7,731 bases of DNA from JBBDRX01 sp040905245 (GTDB taxonomy: Bacteria > Bacteroidota > Rhodothermia > Balneolales > Balneolaceae): positions 1 through 7,731 of the forward strand of contig JBBDRX010000045.1 of NCBI GenBank assembly GCA_040905245.1, read 5' to 3'. The notes beneath the pieces were generated by a model. That model had not been told where the DNA came from. It saw nothing but the letters and a program-made list of their open reading frames with translations, and searched no databases. Of the stretch, positions 1-7,307 are shown piece after piece. Position 1 is the first letter of the stretch; the number at the start of each line of letters is the position of its first letter. The translations under genes were made by a program, and so were the position numbers.

Positions 1-1754
1 GTGTTCCGGTCATCGGTGGGGAAGTCTATTTTGATGTCGCCTATGAGGGAAACCCGTTGGTAAATGCGATGAGCATTGGACTTGTCAAGAGTGGCGAGAC
101 GGCCTCCGCGATTGCAAAAGGAGTCGGGAACCCGGTGATTATCGTTGGAGCCAGTACCGGCCGGGACGGAATCCATGGAGCTACATTCGCCTCCGAAGAG
201 ATCAGTGAAGAGAGTGAATCGAAGCGGCCGAGTGTCCAGGTCGGCGATCCGTTTACAGAAAAACTTCTTTTGGAGGCGAGCCTGGAAGTACTGAAAACCG
301 GAGCAGTCGTCGGGATGCAGGATATGGGTGCCGCGGGCATCGCCTGTTCGACATCGGAAATGACCGCCAAAGGCGGAGAGGGAATGCGGGTGGACCTGGA
401 TAAAGTCCCTGCTCGTGAAGAGGGGATGACTGCCTACGAACTTCTCCTGAGTGAAAGCCAGGAGCGAATGCTTGTTGTGGCCGAAAAGGGAAGAGAACAG
501 GAGATTATCTCGGTCTATGAGAAGTGGGATCTTCACGCCGTGGTGATTGGTGAAGTGGTCGAAGGAGATCGTGTAACCTATTGGAAGGACGGTGAAGTCA
601 AGGCAGATATACCAGCCGACTCACTGGTACTTGGCGGGGGTGCTCCACAGTATACTCGGGAAGCCCGACGCCCGGCCTATCTGGACGAGGTGCAGCAGTT
701 CGATCCAAAGAGCCTGAACCATCCGGATGATCATAATCAACTATTGCTCAAGCTCCTTGGATCGCCCAATATCGCCTCCAAGCGATGGGTGTATGAGCAG
801 TACGATACAATGGTCCGGACCAATACTGTGAATGGGCCCGGAAACTCGGATTCCGGCGTCATTCGGATCAAGGGAACCCGCAAGGCTCTCGCGGCAAAAA
901 CCGATTGCAATGGGAGATACGTCTATCTGAATCCCCGGATCGGGGGGCAGATTGCTGTTGCGGAATCTGCCCGGAACGTCGTCTGCAGCGGAGCGAAGCC
1001 GCTGGCGATTACCAATTGTCTCAATTTTGGAAACCCCTACAAACCGGAAGTATACTGGACCTTCCGGGAGGCGCTGGCCGGAATGGGAGACGCCTGCCGG
1101 GTTCTGAATACACCCGTAACAGGTGGGAATGTGAGCTTATACAATGAAAATCCGGAAGGGGCGATCTTCCCGACTCCGGTCATCGGAATGCTGGGGCTTA
1201 TCGAAGATGTGGAAAAGCATCGGATGACTCCGGAGTTCAAGGCAGAGGGAGATTTGATCTACTACCTTGGTGGTGATCGCAGTGGCCTGGGAGGCTCTGA
1301 GTATCTGAGTGTGGTACATGGCCTGGCCAGCGGAGACCTCCCTCCGTTCGATCTGGAGTTCGAACTTCAACTCCAGCAGGTGCTCCTGAAAGCGATTCAG
1401 GAAGGCCGGGTCAATGCGGCTCATGATCTTTCCGATGGCGGCCTGGCTGTCGCACTGGCGGAGATGGCCATTCTCTCCGGAATCGGAGCTGATGTTCAAC
1501 TGGATCCGGAACCAGCATCATGGCACGAAGAGCTGTACAGCGAAGCTCAGTCCGGGGTCCTGGTTACGATTCCTTCTGCAGAGAAAAAGGACTTTGAACG
1601 GTTTTGTAATACTGAAGACCTTCCCTTCCGGGAACTCGGGAGAACCGGCGGCGATCAACTGAAGGTTCATTCAAAGATAGATCTGCTGGTTGTCGATCTT
1701 CAGAAAACCTATGAGGCGGTTCTGCCCGAATCCATGAAGGAGAAAGTCTCGTAA
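1..1754 (+). CDS. purL: Phosphoribosylformylglycinamidine synthase subunit PurL (5'-truncated by window edge)
   Basis: PurL makes FGAM from FGAR, ATP and ammonia in cytoplasmic de novo purine synthesis. The frame is open from base 3 and gives 583 residues before TAA at 1752-1754. The first visible residues, VPVIGGEVYFDVAYEGNP, match the interior of PurL, so the start is upstream; against a usual length near 740, about 150-160 residues are missing. The in-frame TTG at 57 is an internal Leu codon. Motifs seen: GASTGRDGIHGATFAS (147-194), QVGDP (237-251), QDMGAAGIACSTSEM (318-362), SESQERM (450-470), NGPGNSDSG opening the second synthase-like half (831-857), GGNVSLYNE (1122-1148) and HDLSDGG (1422-1442). 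The protein ends right after the second AIRS-type domain with no glutaminase domain, so it should be the small PurL that works with separate PurS and PurQ. No other pur gene follows it; the next gene is convergent. Confidence 0.97.
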   Translation, partial: VPVIGGEVYFDVAYEGNPLVNAMSIGLVKSGETASAIAKGVGNPVIIVGASTGRDGIHGATFASEEISEESESKRPSVQVGDPFTEKLLLEASLEVLKTGAVVGMQDMGAAGIACSTSEMTAKGGEGMRVDLDKVPAREEGMTAYELLLSESQERMLVVAEKGREQEIISVYEKWDLHAVVIGEVVEGDRVTYWKDGEVKADIPADSLVLGGGAPQYTREARRPAYLDEVQQFDPKSLNHPDDHNQLLLKLLGSPNIASKRWVYEQYDTMVRTNTVNGPGNSDSGVIRIKGTRKALAAKTDCNGRYVYLNPRIGGQIAVAESARNVVCSGAKPLAITNCLNFGNPYKPEVYWTFREALAGMGDACRVLNTPVTGGNVSLYNENPEGAIFPTPVIGMLGLIEDVEKHRMTPEFKAEGDLIYYLGGDRSGLGGSEYLSVVHGLASGDLPPFDLEFELQLQQVLLKAIQEGRVNAAHDLSDGGLAVALAEMAILSGIGADVQLDPEPASWHEELYSEAQSGVLVTIPSAEKKDFERFCNTEDLPFRELGRTGGDQLKVHSKIDLLVVDLQKTYEAVLPESMKEKVS

Positions 1755-1773
1755 GTCCGGGTGCTTCGTTTTT
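1750..1773 (+). terminator. Weak candidate intrinsic terminator of purL
   Basis: A short stem overlaps the purL stop codon: CG at 1750-1751 and AAG at 1753-1755 pair with CTTCG at 1764-1768, with T1752 bulged and an 8-base loop. Five T follow directly (1769-1773). The order stem then T-run fits a terminator reading on the + strand, but a stem of five pairs with a bulge is weak. It lies in the only 25 bp between purL and the convergent peptidase gene, where termination from both sides is expected. On the - strand the same stem is not followed by a T-run. Confidence 0.28.
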
Positions 1774-1779
1774 CGGGCC

Positions 1780-3306
1780 TTATCTGCCGTAGAGTTCTAT
1801 TCCGGCCCCTTCATACGGGTCTCCCTCTCTCCAGAATGGAACCTCGGGGCTGTTGGCAATCTGCTGTGCCGCCAGGATAAATGACCGGATGTAGGCGGTA
1901 ACGTAGGAGTAGTTGATGGTGTCCGCTTCATCTTCGACGGTATGGTAATACCGCCGGATCTCTTCGTCGAACGAGGTAAGGCCCAGGCTGTAGGTCGGGG
2001 CGGGAATTCCTTTTCTGGCAAAGTTCACATTGTCCGAACGATCAAAGAGGTTCTGCTCCGGGACGGGATCGGTAATTGCCTCCAGGCCAAACGCTGACGC
2101 AGAATGCCGAAGGTCCCCTTCGGCTGTCGTTCGTTCCAGGCCGATCACCAGAACTTTGGTCGTGTCGTTGTATCCCGCGCCGTCAATATTGAGTTTGTAG
2201 ACTATTTGTTCGAGCGGGACCACGGGATTCTCGGCGAAATAAGAGCTGCCGAGCAGCCCGACTTCTTCCGCAGTCCATGCGGCAAACAAGACAGACCGGT
2301 CCGGCGGGTGTTCCGCAAAGTATCGGGCTGCCAGCAGAATGGCAGCGGTGCCCACTGCATTGTCCCGCGCGCCATTATAGATGCCGTCTTCGCTATCGGG
2401 AACATCACGGGTTCCGATATGGTCATAGTGCGCTCCCAAAAGCAGAAATTCATCTTTTCGCTCCGGATCCTTTCCCTCAATAAATCCAACGACGTTCCGG
2501 CTAGAAAAATAGTCTGTTTCTCCTCCATCCATTTGAATGGTGACCTCCCGGCCGACGTTGGGTGAGAGAAACGAATAGATGTCGGTATCCGAACCGTTCA
2601 TCCAGATGTGCGGGATCTGCCGCTCATCCTGTTCGTCCGGGTCTGCCAGCGTCACGTGGGACTCATTCATGGATCCGGCAATGACCTGCCAGGGCAGTAT
2701 GGGGCTCTCATAGATTTCGATCAGAGCCAGCCCGCCTCTCTCTTCGATCCGTTCCCGTTTTTTGACTCCCTCCTCCATCCACTGCCGAGGCCCCTGATCT
2801 TCATTCAGTCCCGGCCTGGTAACAATAATCTTTCCGGTCAGGTCCAGTCCGTCGATCTCTTCGGCGCTGCCATATTCAAGTAACAGTAGCTCTCCCCGAA
2901 CCTCTCCACGTGTAGAATTCAGAGCCACAAAATAGTCTGGAAAGTGGAACGACGAGTCGGCCAGGCTCACCCGGCCGGACTCCGGACTGGAGATGCGGCG
3001 CAACGAAACGTGTTGAAAATAGCTCTCCCGGCCGGGAAGAGGCCGGGCACCGTATGCCTGCAGCCATGTGGAGAGGTAGCGGGCGGCGATGTCGATTTCC
3101 GGAGTTCCAATTTCGCGTCCCCGCAGTTCATCGGAAGAGAGAAACCGTACAATGTTTTCCACTTCTGAAGAGACAACAGCATCCCGGATACGGTCCGGAG
3201 ACTGTTCCGACTGCGCCACCAGTGTGTCGTTCACAAACAGGAGAAGAAGCAGAAGCGGGATCCGAACAGCCATGAGAGGTTCCGTTTTCGAAATGAGCAT
3301 TGTCAT
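1780..3306 (-). CDS. Exported M28-family zinc aminopeptidase
   Basis: A 508-residue secreted metallopeptidase, probably removing N-terminal residues from peptides in the periplasm or outside the cell. The N-terminus has a hydrophobic run IPLLLLLLFV (16-25) then a likely signal-peptidase site near LVA-QS (29-33); I see no lipobox Cys. Residues about 100-265 look like a PA-type insert, as in many M28 enzymes. The two-zinc site is complete by motif: H293 and D295 in GAHYDHIG, D315 in NGARDNAVG, E347 (base) and E348 in TAEEVGLLGS, D375 in NIDGAG, H455 in YYHTVEDEADTI. The usual SDH before the GIP motif reads SDN here (424-426), outside the metal ligands. Start ATG 3306 is chosen because AAGGTGAT lies 8 bases upstream; ATG 3273 gives a more standard signal peptide but has no SD. 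The gene lies 49 bp after a same-strand oxoprolinase gene, so it is likely co-transcribed. Substrate unknown. Confidence 0.93.
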   Translation of the reverse strand: MTMLISKTEPLMAVRIPLLLLLLFVNDTLVAQSEQSPDRIRDAVVSSEVENIVRFLSSDELRGREIGTPEIDIAARYLSTWLQAYGARPLPGRESYFQHVSLRRISSPESGRVSLADSSFHFPDYFVALNSTRGEVRGELLLLEYGSAEEIDGLDLTGKIIVTRPGLNEDQGPRQWMEEGVKKRERIEERGGLALIEIYESPILPWQVIAGSMNESHVTLADPDEQDERQIPHIWMNGSDTDIYSFLSPNVGREVTIQMDGGETDYFSSRNVVGFIEGKDPERKDEFLLLGAHYDHIGTRDVPDSEDGIYNGARDNAVGTAAILLAARYFAEHPPDRSVLFAAWTAEEVGLLGSSYFAENPVVPLEQIVYKLNIDGAGYNDTTKVLVIGLERTTAEGDLRHSASAFGLEAITDPVPEQNLFDRSDNVNFARKGIPAPTYSLGLTSFDEEIRRYYHTVEDEADTINYSYVTAYIRSFILAAQQIANSPEVPFWREGDPYEGAGIELYGR

Positions 3307-3308
3307 AA

Positions 3309-3342
3309 CCGGGAATCACCTTCCGGCAGGCATCGCAGCCTG
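3309..3342 (-). promoter_or_regulatory. Double-hairpin leader with SD site of the M28 peptidase gene
   Basis: Read on the - strand, the gap before the peptidase start holds two adjoining inverted repeats. The first is CAGGC (3342-3338), a 6-base loop, then GCCTG (3331-3327). The second starts at the next base: CCGG (3326-3323), a 10-base loop, CCGG (3312-3309), with ATG two bases later at 3306. The loop of the second holds AAGGTGAT (3322-3315), a good match to the SD consensus, 8 bases before ATG. The SD site is seen directly and supports ATG 3306 as the start. A regulatory role for the hairpins is inference; no T-run follows, so this is not a terminator. Confidence 0.5.
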
Positions 3343-3355
3343 TATAATACTGATT

Positions 3356-6300
3356 TTATTTCTGTAACCCTGACTCGGACAATCCGTAGCCGCCACCACC
3401 GGGGGTTTTCAGCACGAGCCGGTCACCGGGATTCATACAAACGGCATCATTCCAGTTGAGAATCCTCTTCTCCCCACTCTTTCGGAGAACGAACTGCTCC
3501 CCGCAGGCACCCGGTTCGCCTCCATCCAGTCCGAATGGTGGAACGGTTCGGTGTTGTGTCAATAGTGAGAGTTCTGCAGGCTCCAGAAAGGTGATGGATC
3601 GCGCAACCCCGTTGCCTCCTTTCCAGCGTCCGTTACCTCCCGATTCCTTTCGGATGGAGAATAAGTCCAGACGGACAGGGTAGCGCAGTTCCAGAATCTC
3701 GGGGTCGGTCGCGCGTGTGTTGGTCATGTGATGGTGGACGCCGTCGGCCCCGTGAAATCCCGGTCCGGCTCCGGTTCCGCCGGCCACTGTTTCATAGTAC
3801 CCAAACCGGTCATTGCCGAAGAGCAGATTGTTCATGGTGCCCTGGCTGCAGGCAGACAGGCGAAACGCTTTAATCAGCGTATCAACTAACCGCTGGCTGG
3901 TTTCGATATTTCCACCCACCACCGCGGGACAGTCGTCCGGATTCTGCTCAAAAATAGGATTAAGCAATCCTTCCGGTATCTGTACAGAAACCGGATCCAG
4001 AAGTCCGTCATTCAACGGAAGCGGTTCATTGATCATCAGACGCAGGACATAGATGATGACACTGTAAACGATGGAGGGGTTGCCATTCAGATTGCCGGGA
4101 TGAACCCTGGACGTACCGCTGAAATCGATCGAGAGGCTGCCGTTTTCTACACGGCAACGAACCGCCAGCCTGGTCCCGTCGTCCATCTCTTCTGTGGCTT
4201 CGTACAATCCGGGTTTCATGTTCTGCAGCGTTTGACGCATACGTTCCGCTGCATACCGTTTCAACTCTTTCATGTATCGTTCGACAGGTTCCGGGCCAAA
4301 CTCTTGCACCAGGTTTTTCAACAGACGGCTGCCGTGGTGGCCAGCCGCTACGGCAGCCTGCAGATCAGCCAGATTTTCGTCCGGGGACCGGCTGGGCCAT
4401 TGAGCTTGAGTCAGACGATTTCTCACCTCCTCCCAGTGAGCCGTACCGTTCCGGATCAGTTTCATGGGAGCGAATACTACACCCTCTTCCGAAAGCCGGG
4501 TCGCATCCGGTGGCATGGAGCCAGGCCGGCTCCCGCCGATTTCCGAATGGTGGGCCCGGCTTGCCACAAATGCGATACGATTGCCCTCATGGAAGACAGG
4601 TGTAATAACGGTCATGTCAGGAAGATGAGATCCGCCAAAACCGGGATGGTTTGTCAGAATCACATCTCCTTCCCGGACCTCCATCTGCTCCAGAACGGTC
4701 CGGACACAGAGCCCCATGGCTCCCAGATGGACGGGAATGTGAGGGGCGTTGACGACCAGATACCCCTCCCGGTCCAGCAGTGCACAGGAGAAGTCCAGTC
4801 GCTCTTTTACATTGACCGAGAGGGAAGTTCGCCGGAGCATTTCTCCCATCTGTTCGGCGATGGAGGCAAACCGGTTGATGTAGAGTTGCAAGGTTACGGG
4901 GTCGCTACCGTCCGGGTCTCCGGTTGCCGGCTTGGGCAGGGGAGATGCCGACCGGACAAGCTCGATGGTCCGGTCAGACCGGATATGGACATTCCATCCG
5001 GGGCCGGTATAGAGTGTAGTCCACGGATCCAGTACAAGAGCGGGTGTATCGACCAGATCCCCTGGGTCGAGTTCCGTTCTCCGATAGTGGCAAAACTGCA
5101 TATCCTCCCCGTCAATGAGTGTACGGGTCTTGTGGCAGGGGGAGGCCCGTCGTGAATGTGCTACCCGTTCCGAGACGGTGGGCAGCTCCGCTTTTTGTGC
5201 CATAATCACTCTCAGGGATTCAATTTCGATCCCGCGGCCCTCCACCCAGTGGCCATAAAGCTGCTCATAGGCCTCCCTGAACTGTTCATGCAGTTCTCCA
5301 TGTTGATTCCATTCCAGTTCCACTGAACTCTCCTGGCCCTCCAGCCGTGCAAGTACAGTCTGTTCACTGCATACAATCTCCGACTCCGGTACATCCTGTT
5401 CAAGCAGGTGTCCGCGACCCTCTTTTTGCATCTCCTGAAACCTTCCGGCCAGTTCACTCTCTGCCGTCTCAAGAGGTCGTAGAAGAGGTTTTATAACGAT
5501 CGATTCCAGTCGGGCGTGATCGAGCCCGTACGCACTAAGCAGTCCGGAATCAGGGGGCAGAAGGACGCGTTGTATTCCCAGTTTTTCTGCGACTTCTGTG
5601 GCATGCTGCCCACCGGCTCCCCCAAAAGAGACAAGCGTATAGTCTGCCGGGTTGAACCCTTTTGCTGTGGATACCTGTGCGATAGCCTGAGCCATCTTCT
5701 CATTAATAATCTCCAGAAGCCCGTTCAACAACCGGTCCTCGTCGAGTAGAAGATCTGCTTTTCGAAGCCGCTCCTGAAGCTCTTTCAAACGGTCTCTTGC
5801 CGCTTCGATATCCAGCGGTATGTGAAAATTGGAGGGAGTGAGCCGCCCGCTCAGCAGATTGACATCGGTGATCGTCAGGGGGCCGCCGGCGCCATAGCAG
5901 GCCGGGCCGGGGCTGGCCCCCGCACTGTCCGGCCCGACTGTCAGGCTCTTTCCATCAAATCCGCAAATGGATCCACCACCCGCGGCAACCGTTTCGATGG
6001 AGAGAGCGGGGGTGGTGAGTGTCGCATCTCCTACGGTGTGCTCCTGCCGGTAGTCAAAGCCGTTCTCGTATCGGGAGACATCCGTACTGGTTCCGCCCAT
6101 ATCGAACGTGATGAGACGGTTGTATCCCGCGATTCGCCCGGACACAGCCGCACCGGCAACACCACCCGCCGGCCCGCTCAGGAGCCCGTCCTTTGGTTGG
6201 TAGCTGTCGGACCGGGTCAGAGACCCTGTGCTGGTCATGACTGAAAATTGGTTTAAGCCGCTCTGATGACGAATGGCATCCAGATACTCACTCATGGAGG

Positions 6301-7153
6301 GAGACAGGTACGCGTTCACTTCTGTAGTCTGGGCCCGAGGGAGGATTTTAATCGCCGGAGCCAGGTCCGAAGAGACGGAGACTGCAGGAAACCCTCGTTC
6401 TTCAAGAAAACGGGCGAGTGCTTTCTCGTGGTCCGGGTTTCGGTAGCTGTTCATCAGACAGATGGCTACGGCGTCCACCTTCCCCTCGAGTGCAGTCAGC
6501 TCCGGTATGATTCGTTCGAGATTCAGCGGCTCGATGACCGACCCGTCAGCAGCCATTCGCTCAGGGACTTCCAGGATATACCGACTGAGCGGTTCGGGCC
6601 TCTCCACCTGAAGGGAGAAAAGATCCGGCCGTGTCTGGTCCCGAATGGTGAGCAGATCCCCAAATCCCCGGGTGATTAACAGCAGTGTTTGAGCTCCATT
6701 TCGCTCCAGAAGGGCATTGGTTCCGCGGGTAGTGGAGAGCCGGAGGTCCATGGGGGGAAGAGAGCTGCCGGGCCGGGTCCCGGTCAGCAGATGGGCACCC
6801 AGTACCGGGGCTTCCATCCCGGACCGGACGTCAAACGGCCGGCCGGGAAGCCCTTCGTTCAACGGATGTGCTACCCGGAGAATGGATCGTTCGGTATCGA
6901 ACGCTGTGACCCGGTTGGGTGGCTCTTCAGACGCCCCCACAAGGCTAAAATGAAAATCCTGAATAAAGTTGTCCGGGGCGTGCCACTGTTCATTAATCCG
7001 GAGGGTTTTGGCGTCTGTCATTTCCACAACAGTACCCCGAAGAGCGCCGGAACTCAGTACTTTGCATCGTTTGATCTGTCCGTGGGGGTCGTGTCCGATA
7101 CAGTCGGTAAACGTCCCCCCGGTATCGATTCGTAATTTCCAGATCGTACTCAT
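3356..7153 (-). CDS. Single-chain 5-oxoprolinase-type enzyme (HyuA-HyuB fusion)
   Basis: At 1265 residues it is close to eukaryotic 5-oxoprolinase (about 1290). That enzyme hydrolyses 5-oxo-L-proline to glutamate with ATP in the cytoplasm. HyuA half: RIDTGGTFTD (8-17), TTRGTNALLERNG (141-153), TRGFGDLLTI (161-170), the second phosphate motif FDMGGTSTDVSRY (350-362), ETVAAGGGS (387-395), GPDSAGASPGPACYGAGGP (407-425), FGGAGGQHA (510-518). HyuB half from about 751: NAPHIPVHLGAMG (802-814), NHPGFGGSHLPD (835-846), RAHHSEIGG (866-874), GGNIETSQ (1080-1087), NTRATDPEILE (1145-1155), PGGGGYG near the end (1251-1257). NHP..GGSHLPD and PGSMPP favour the oxoprolinase branch over N-methylhydantoinases, which I recall as usually NDPY..GGTHLPD. 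RAHHSEIGG differs from the RGHHADIGG I recall for eukaryotic enzymes. ATG 7153 puts the phosphate motif at the expected distance but has no SD. It is the first gene of a likely operon with the M28 peptidase. Family certain, substrate less so. Confidence 0.92.
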   Translation of the reverse strand: MSTIWKLRIDTGGTFTDCIGHDPHGQIKRCKVLSSGALRGTVVEMTDAKTLRINEQWHAPDNFIQDFHFSLVGASEEPPNRVTAFDTERSILRVAHPLNEGLPGRPFDVRSGMEAPVLGAHLLTGTRPGSSLPPMDLRLSTTRGTNALLERNGAQTLLLITRGFGDLLTIRDQTRPDLFSLQVERPEPLSRYILEVPERMAADGSVIEPLNLERIIPELTALEGKVDAVAICLMNSYRNPDHEKALARFLEERGFPAVSVSSDLAPAIKILPRAQTTEVNAYLSPSMSEYLDAIRHQSGLNQFSVMTSTGSLTRSDSYQPKDGLLSGPAGGVAGAAVSGRIAGYNRLITFDMGGTSTDVSRYENGFDYRQEHTVGDATLTTPALSIETVAAGGGSICGFDGKSLTVGPDSAGASPGPACYGAGGPLTITDVNLLSGRLTPSNFHIPLDIEAARDRLKELQERLRKADLLLDEDRLLNGLLEIINEKMAQAIAQVSTAKGFNPADYTLVSFGGAGGQHATEVAEKLGIQRVLLPPDSGLLSAYGLDHARLESIVIKPLLRPLETAESELAGRFQEMQKEGRGHLLEQDVPESEIVCSEQTVLARLEGQESSVELEWNQHGELHEQFREAYEQLYGHWVEGRGIEIESLRVIMAQKAELPTVSERVAHSRRASPCHKTRTLIDGEDMQFCHYRRTELDPGDLVDTPALVLDPWTTLYTGPGWNVHIRSDRTIELVRSASPLPKPATGDPDGSDPVTLQLYINRFASIAEQMGEMLRRTSLSVNVKERLDFSCALLDREGYLVVNAPHIPVHLGAMGLCVRTVLEQMEVREGDVILTNHPGFGGSHLPDMTVITPVFHEGNRIAFVASRAHHSEIGGSRPGSMPPDATRLSEEGVVFAPMKLIRNGTAHWEEVRNRLTQAQWPSRSPDENLADLQAAVAAGHHGSRLLKNLVQEFGPEPVERYMKELKRYAAERMRQTLQNMKPGLYEATEEMDDGTRLAVRCRVENGSLSIDFSGTSRVHPGNLNGNPSIVYSVIIYVLRLMINEPLPLNDGLLDPVSVQIPEGLLNPIFEQNPDDCPAVVGGNIETSQRLVDTLIKAFRLSACSQGTMNNLLFGNDRFGYYETVAGGTGAGPGFHGADGVHHHMTNTRATDPEILELRYPVRLDLFSIRKESGGNGRWKGGNGVARSITFLEPAELSLLTQHRTVPPFGLDGGEPGACGEQFVLRKSGEKRILNWNDAVCMNPGDRLVLKTPGGGGYGLSESGLQK

Positions 7154-7157
7154 CCGT

Positions 7158-7163
7158 TTTATA
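7158..7163 (-). promoter_or_regulatory. Candidate -10 box of the oxoprolinase gene, possibly leaderless
   Basis: On the - strand TATAAA ends four bases before the ATG at 7153, and the bases between (ACGG) contain no SD site. A transcript starting 6-7 bases after this box would begin at or beside the ATG, giving a leaderless mRNA. There is no good -35 hexamer at 16-18 bases; TTAACC lies upstream at about 14. The same bases could instead be the A-rich unstructured start region used by bacteria that rarely need an SD. Confidence 0.3.
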
Positions 7164-7208
7164 TTGAACAGAATTTCGGTTAAGTGATTCCCGTCCAGTC
7201 TGTTTACT

Positions 7209-7227
7209 CCGGGTTGAACCGGTTTTT
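7209..7227 (+). repeat. Small inverted repeat followed by T5, over a candidate -35 box
   Basis: CCGG at 7209-7212 is repeated, inverted, as CCGG at 7219-7222 around a 6-base centre, followed by TTTTT at 7223-7227. The centre holds TTGAAC (7214-7219). It could be an operator for a protein that blocks the -35 region. It also has the order stem then T-run of an intrinsic terminator on the + strand, where it would stop antisense transcripts coming out of the oxoprolinase gene. The stem is only four pairs, so either reading is weak. Confidence 0.25.
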
Positions 7228-7243
7228 ATCACAGTCGTAATAT
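7214..7243 (+). promoter_or_regulatory. Candidate sigma70-like promoter of the antiporter gene
   Basis: TTGAAC (7214-7219) and TAATAT (7238-7243) are separated by 18 bases and each matches its consensus hexamer at four of six positions. Transcription would start near 7250, leaving a leader of about 58 bases before ATG 7308. It is the best-spaced pair on this strand in the intergenic region. A second candidate, TAGTTTTA at 7266-7273, resembles the Bacteroidota TAnnTTTG box but has no TTTG partner upstream. Confidence 0.35.
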
Positions 7244-7307
7244 AGGATCTTACCCGTCAAACTGTTAGTTTTATGGTTCTGTCGACTGATGAGTGATCCT
7301 TTTGCAT

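Larger units (their letters stand above)
7154..7307. promoter_or_regulatory. Divergent intergenic region between oxoprolinase and antiporter genes
   Basis: These 154 bp are more AT-rich than the flanking genes and separate two gene starts that point away from each other, so promoters for both directions should lie here. I see candidate boxes for each side, given as separate entries, an inverted repeat over one of them, and a GTCGAC palindrome at 7281-7286. I see no credible small gene, riboswitch or RNA gene in it. Confidence 0.7.

Noticed and set aside
57..59. TTG as a start codon for purL
   Set aside because: The frame is open upstream to the window edge and the residues before it (GGEVYFDVAYEGNP) are conserved PurL sequence, so the gene is cut by the window and does not start here.
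1780..3306. M28 peptidase as a glutaminyl cyclase
   Set aside because: The complete two-zinc aminopeptidase motif set is present, including EE in TAEEVGLLGS; glutaminyl cyclases bind a single zinc. The fold relationship alone does not support that call.
3327..3342. CAGGC/GCCTG hairpin as an intrinsic terminator after the oxoprolinase gene
   Set aside because: On the - strand the stem is followed by CCGGAAGG, not a T-run, so it does not look like a terminator; it is reported as leader structure instead.
3343..3348. A perfect TATAAT on the + strand between the oxoprolinase and peptidase genes
   Set aside because: No -35 hexamer lies 16-18 bases upstream, the preceding TG lacks the one-base gap of an extended -10, and a promoter here would only give antisense RNA into the oxoprolinase gene.
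4100..5155. A 351-codon open frame on the + strand inside the oxoprolinase gene
   Set aside because: It lies wholly antisense to an uninterrupted, motif-rich 1265-residue enzyme, its translation shows no recognisable domain, and it is rich in Arg, Pro and Gly as expected from the reverse of a GC-rich gene. It is a shadow frame.
7266..7273. TAGTTTTA as a Bacteroidota-type -7 box (TAnnTTTG) for the antiporter
   Set aside because: The last base differs from consensus and no TTTG or TTG lies at the expected distance upstream; the TTGAAC/TAATAT pair is better spaced.
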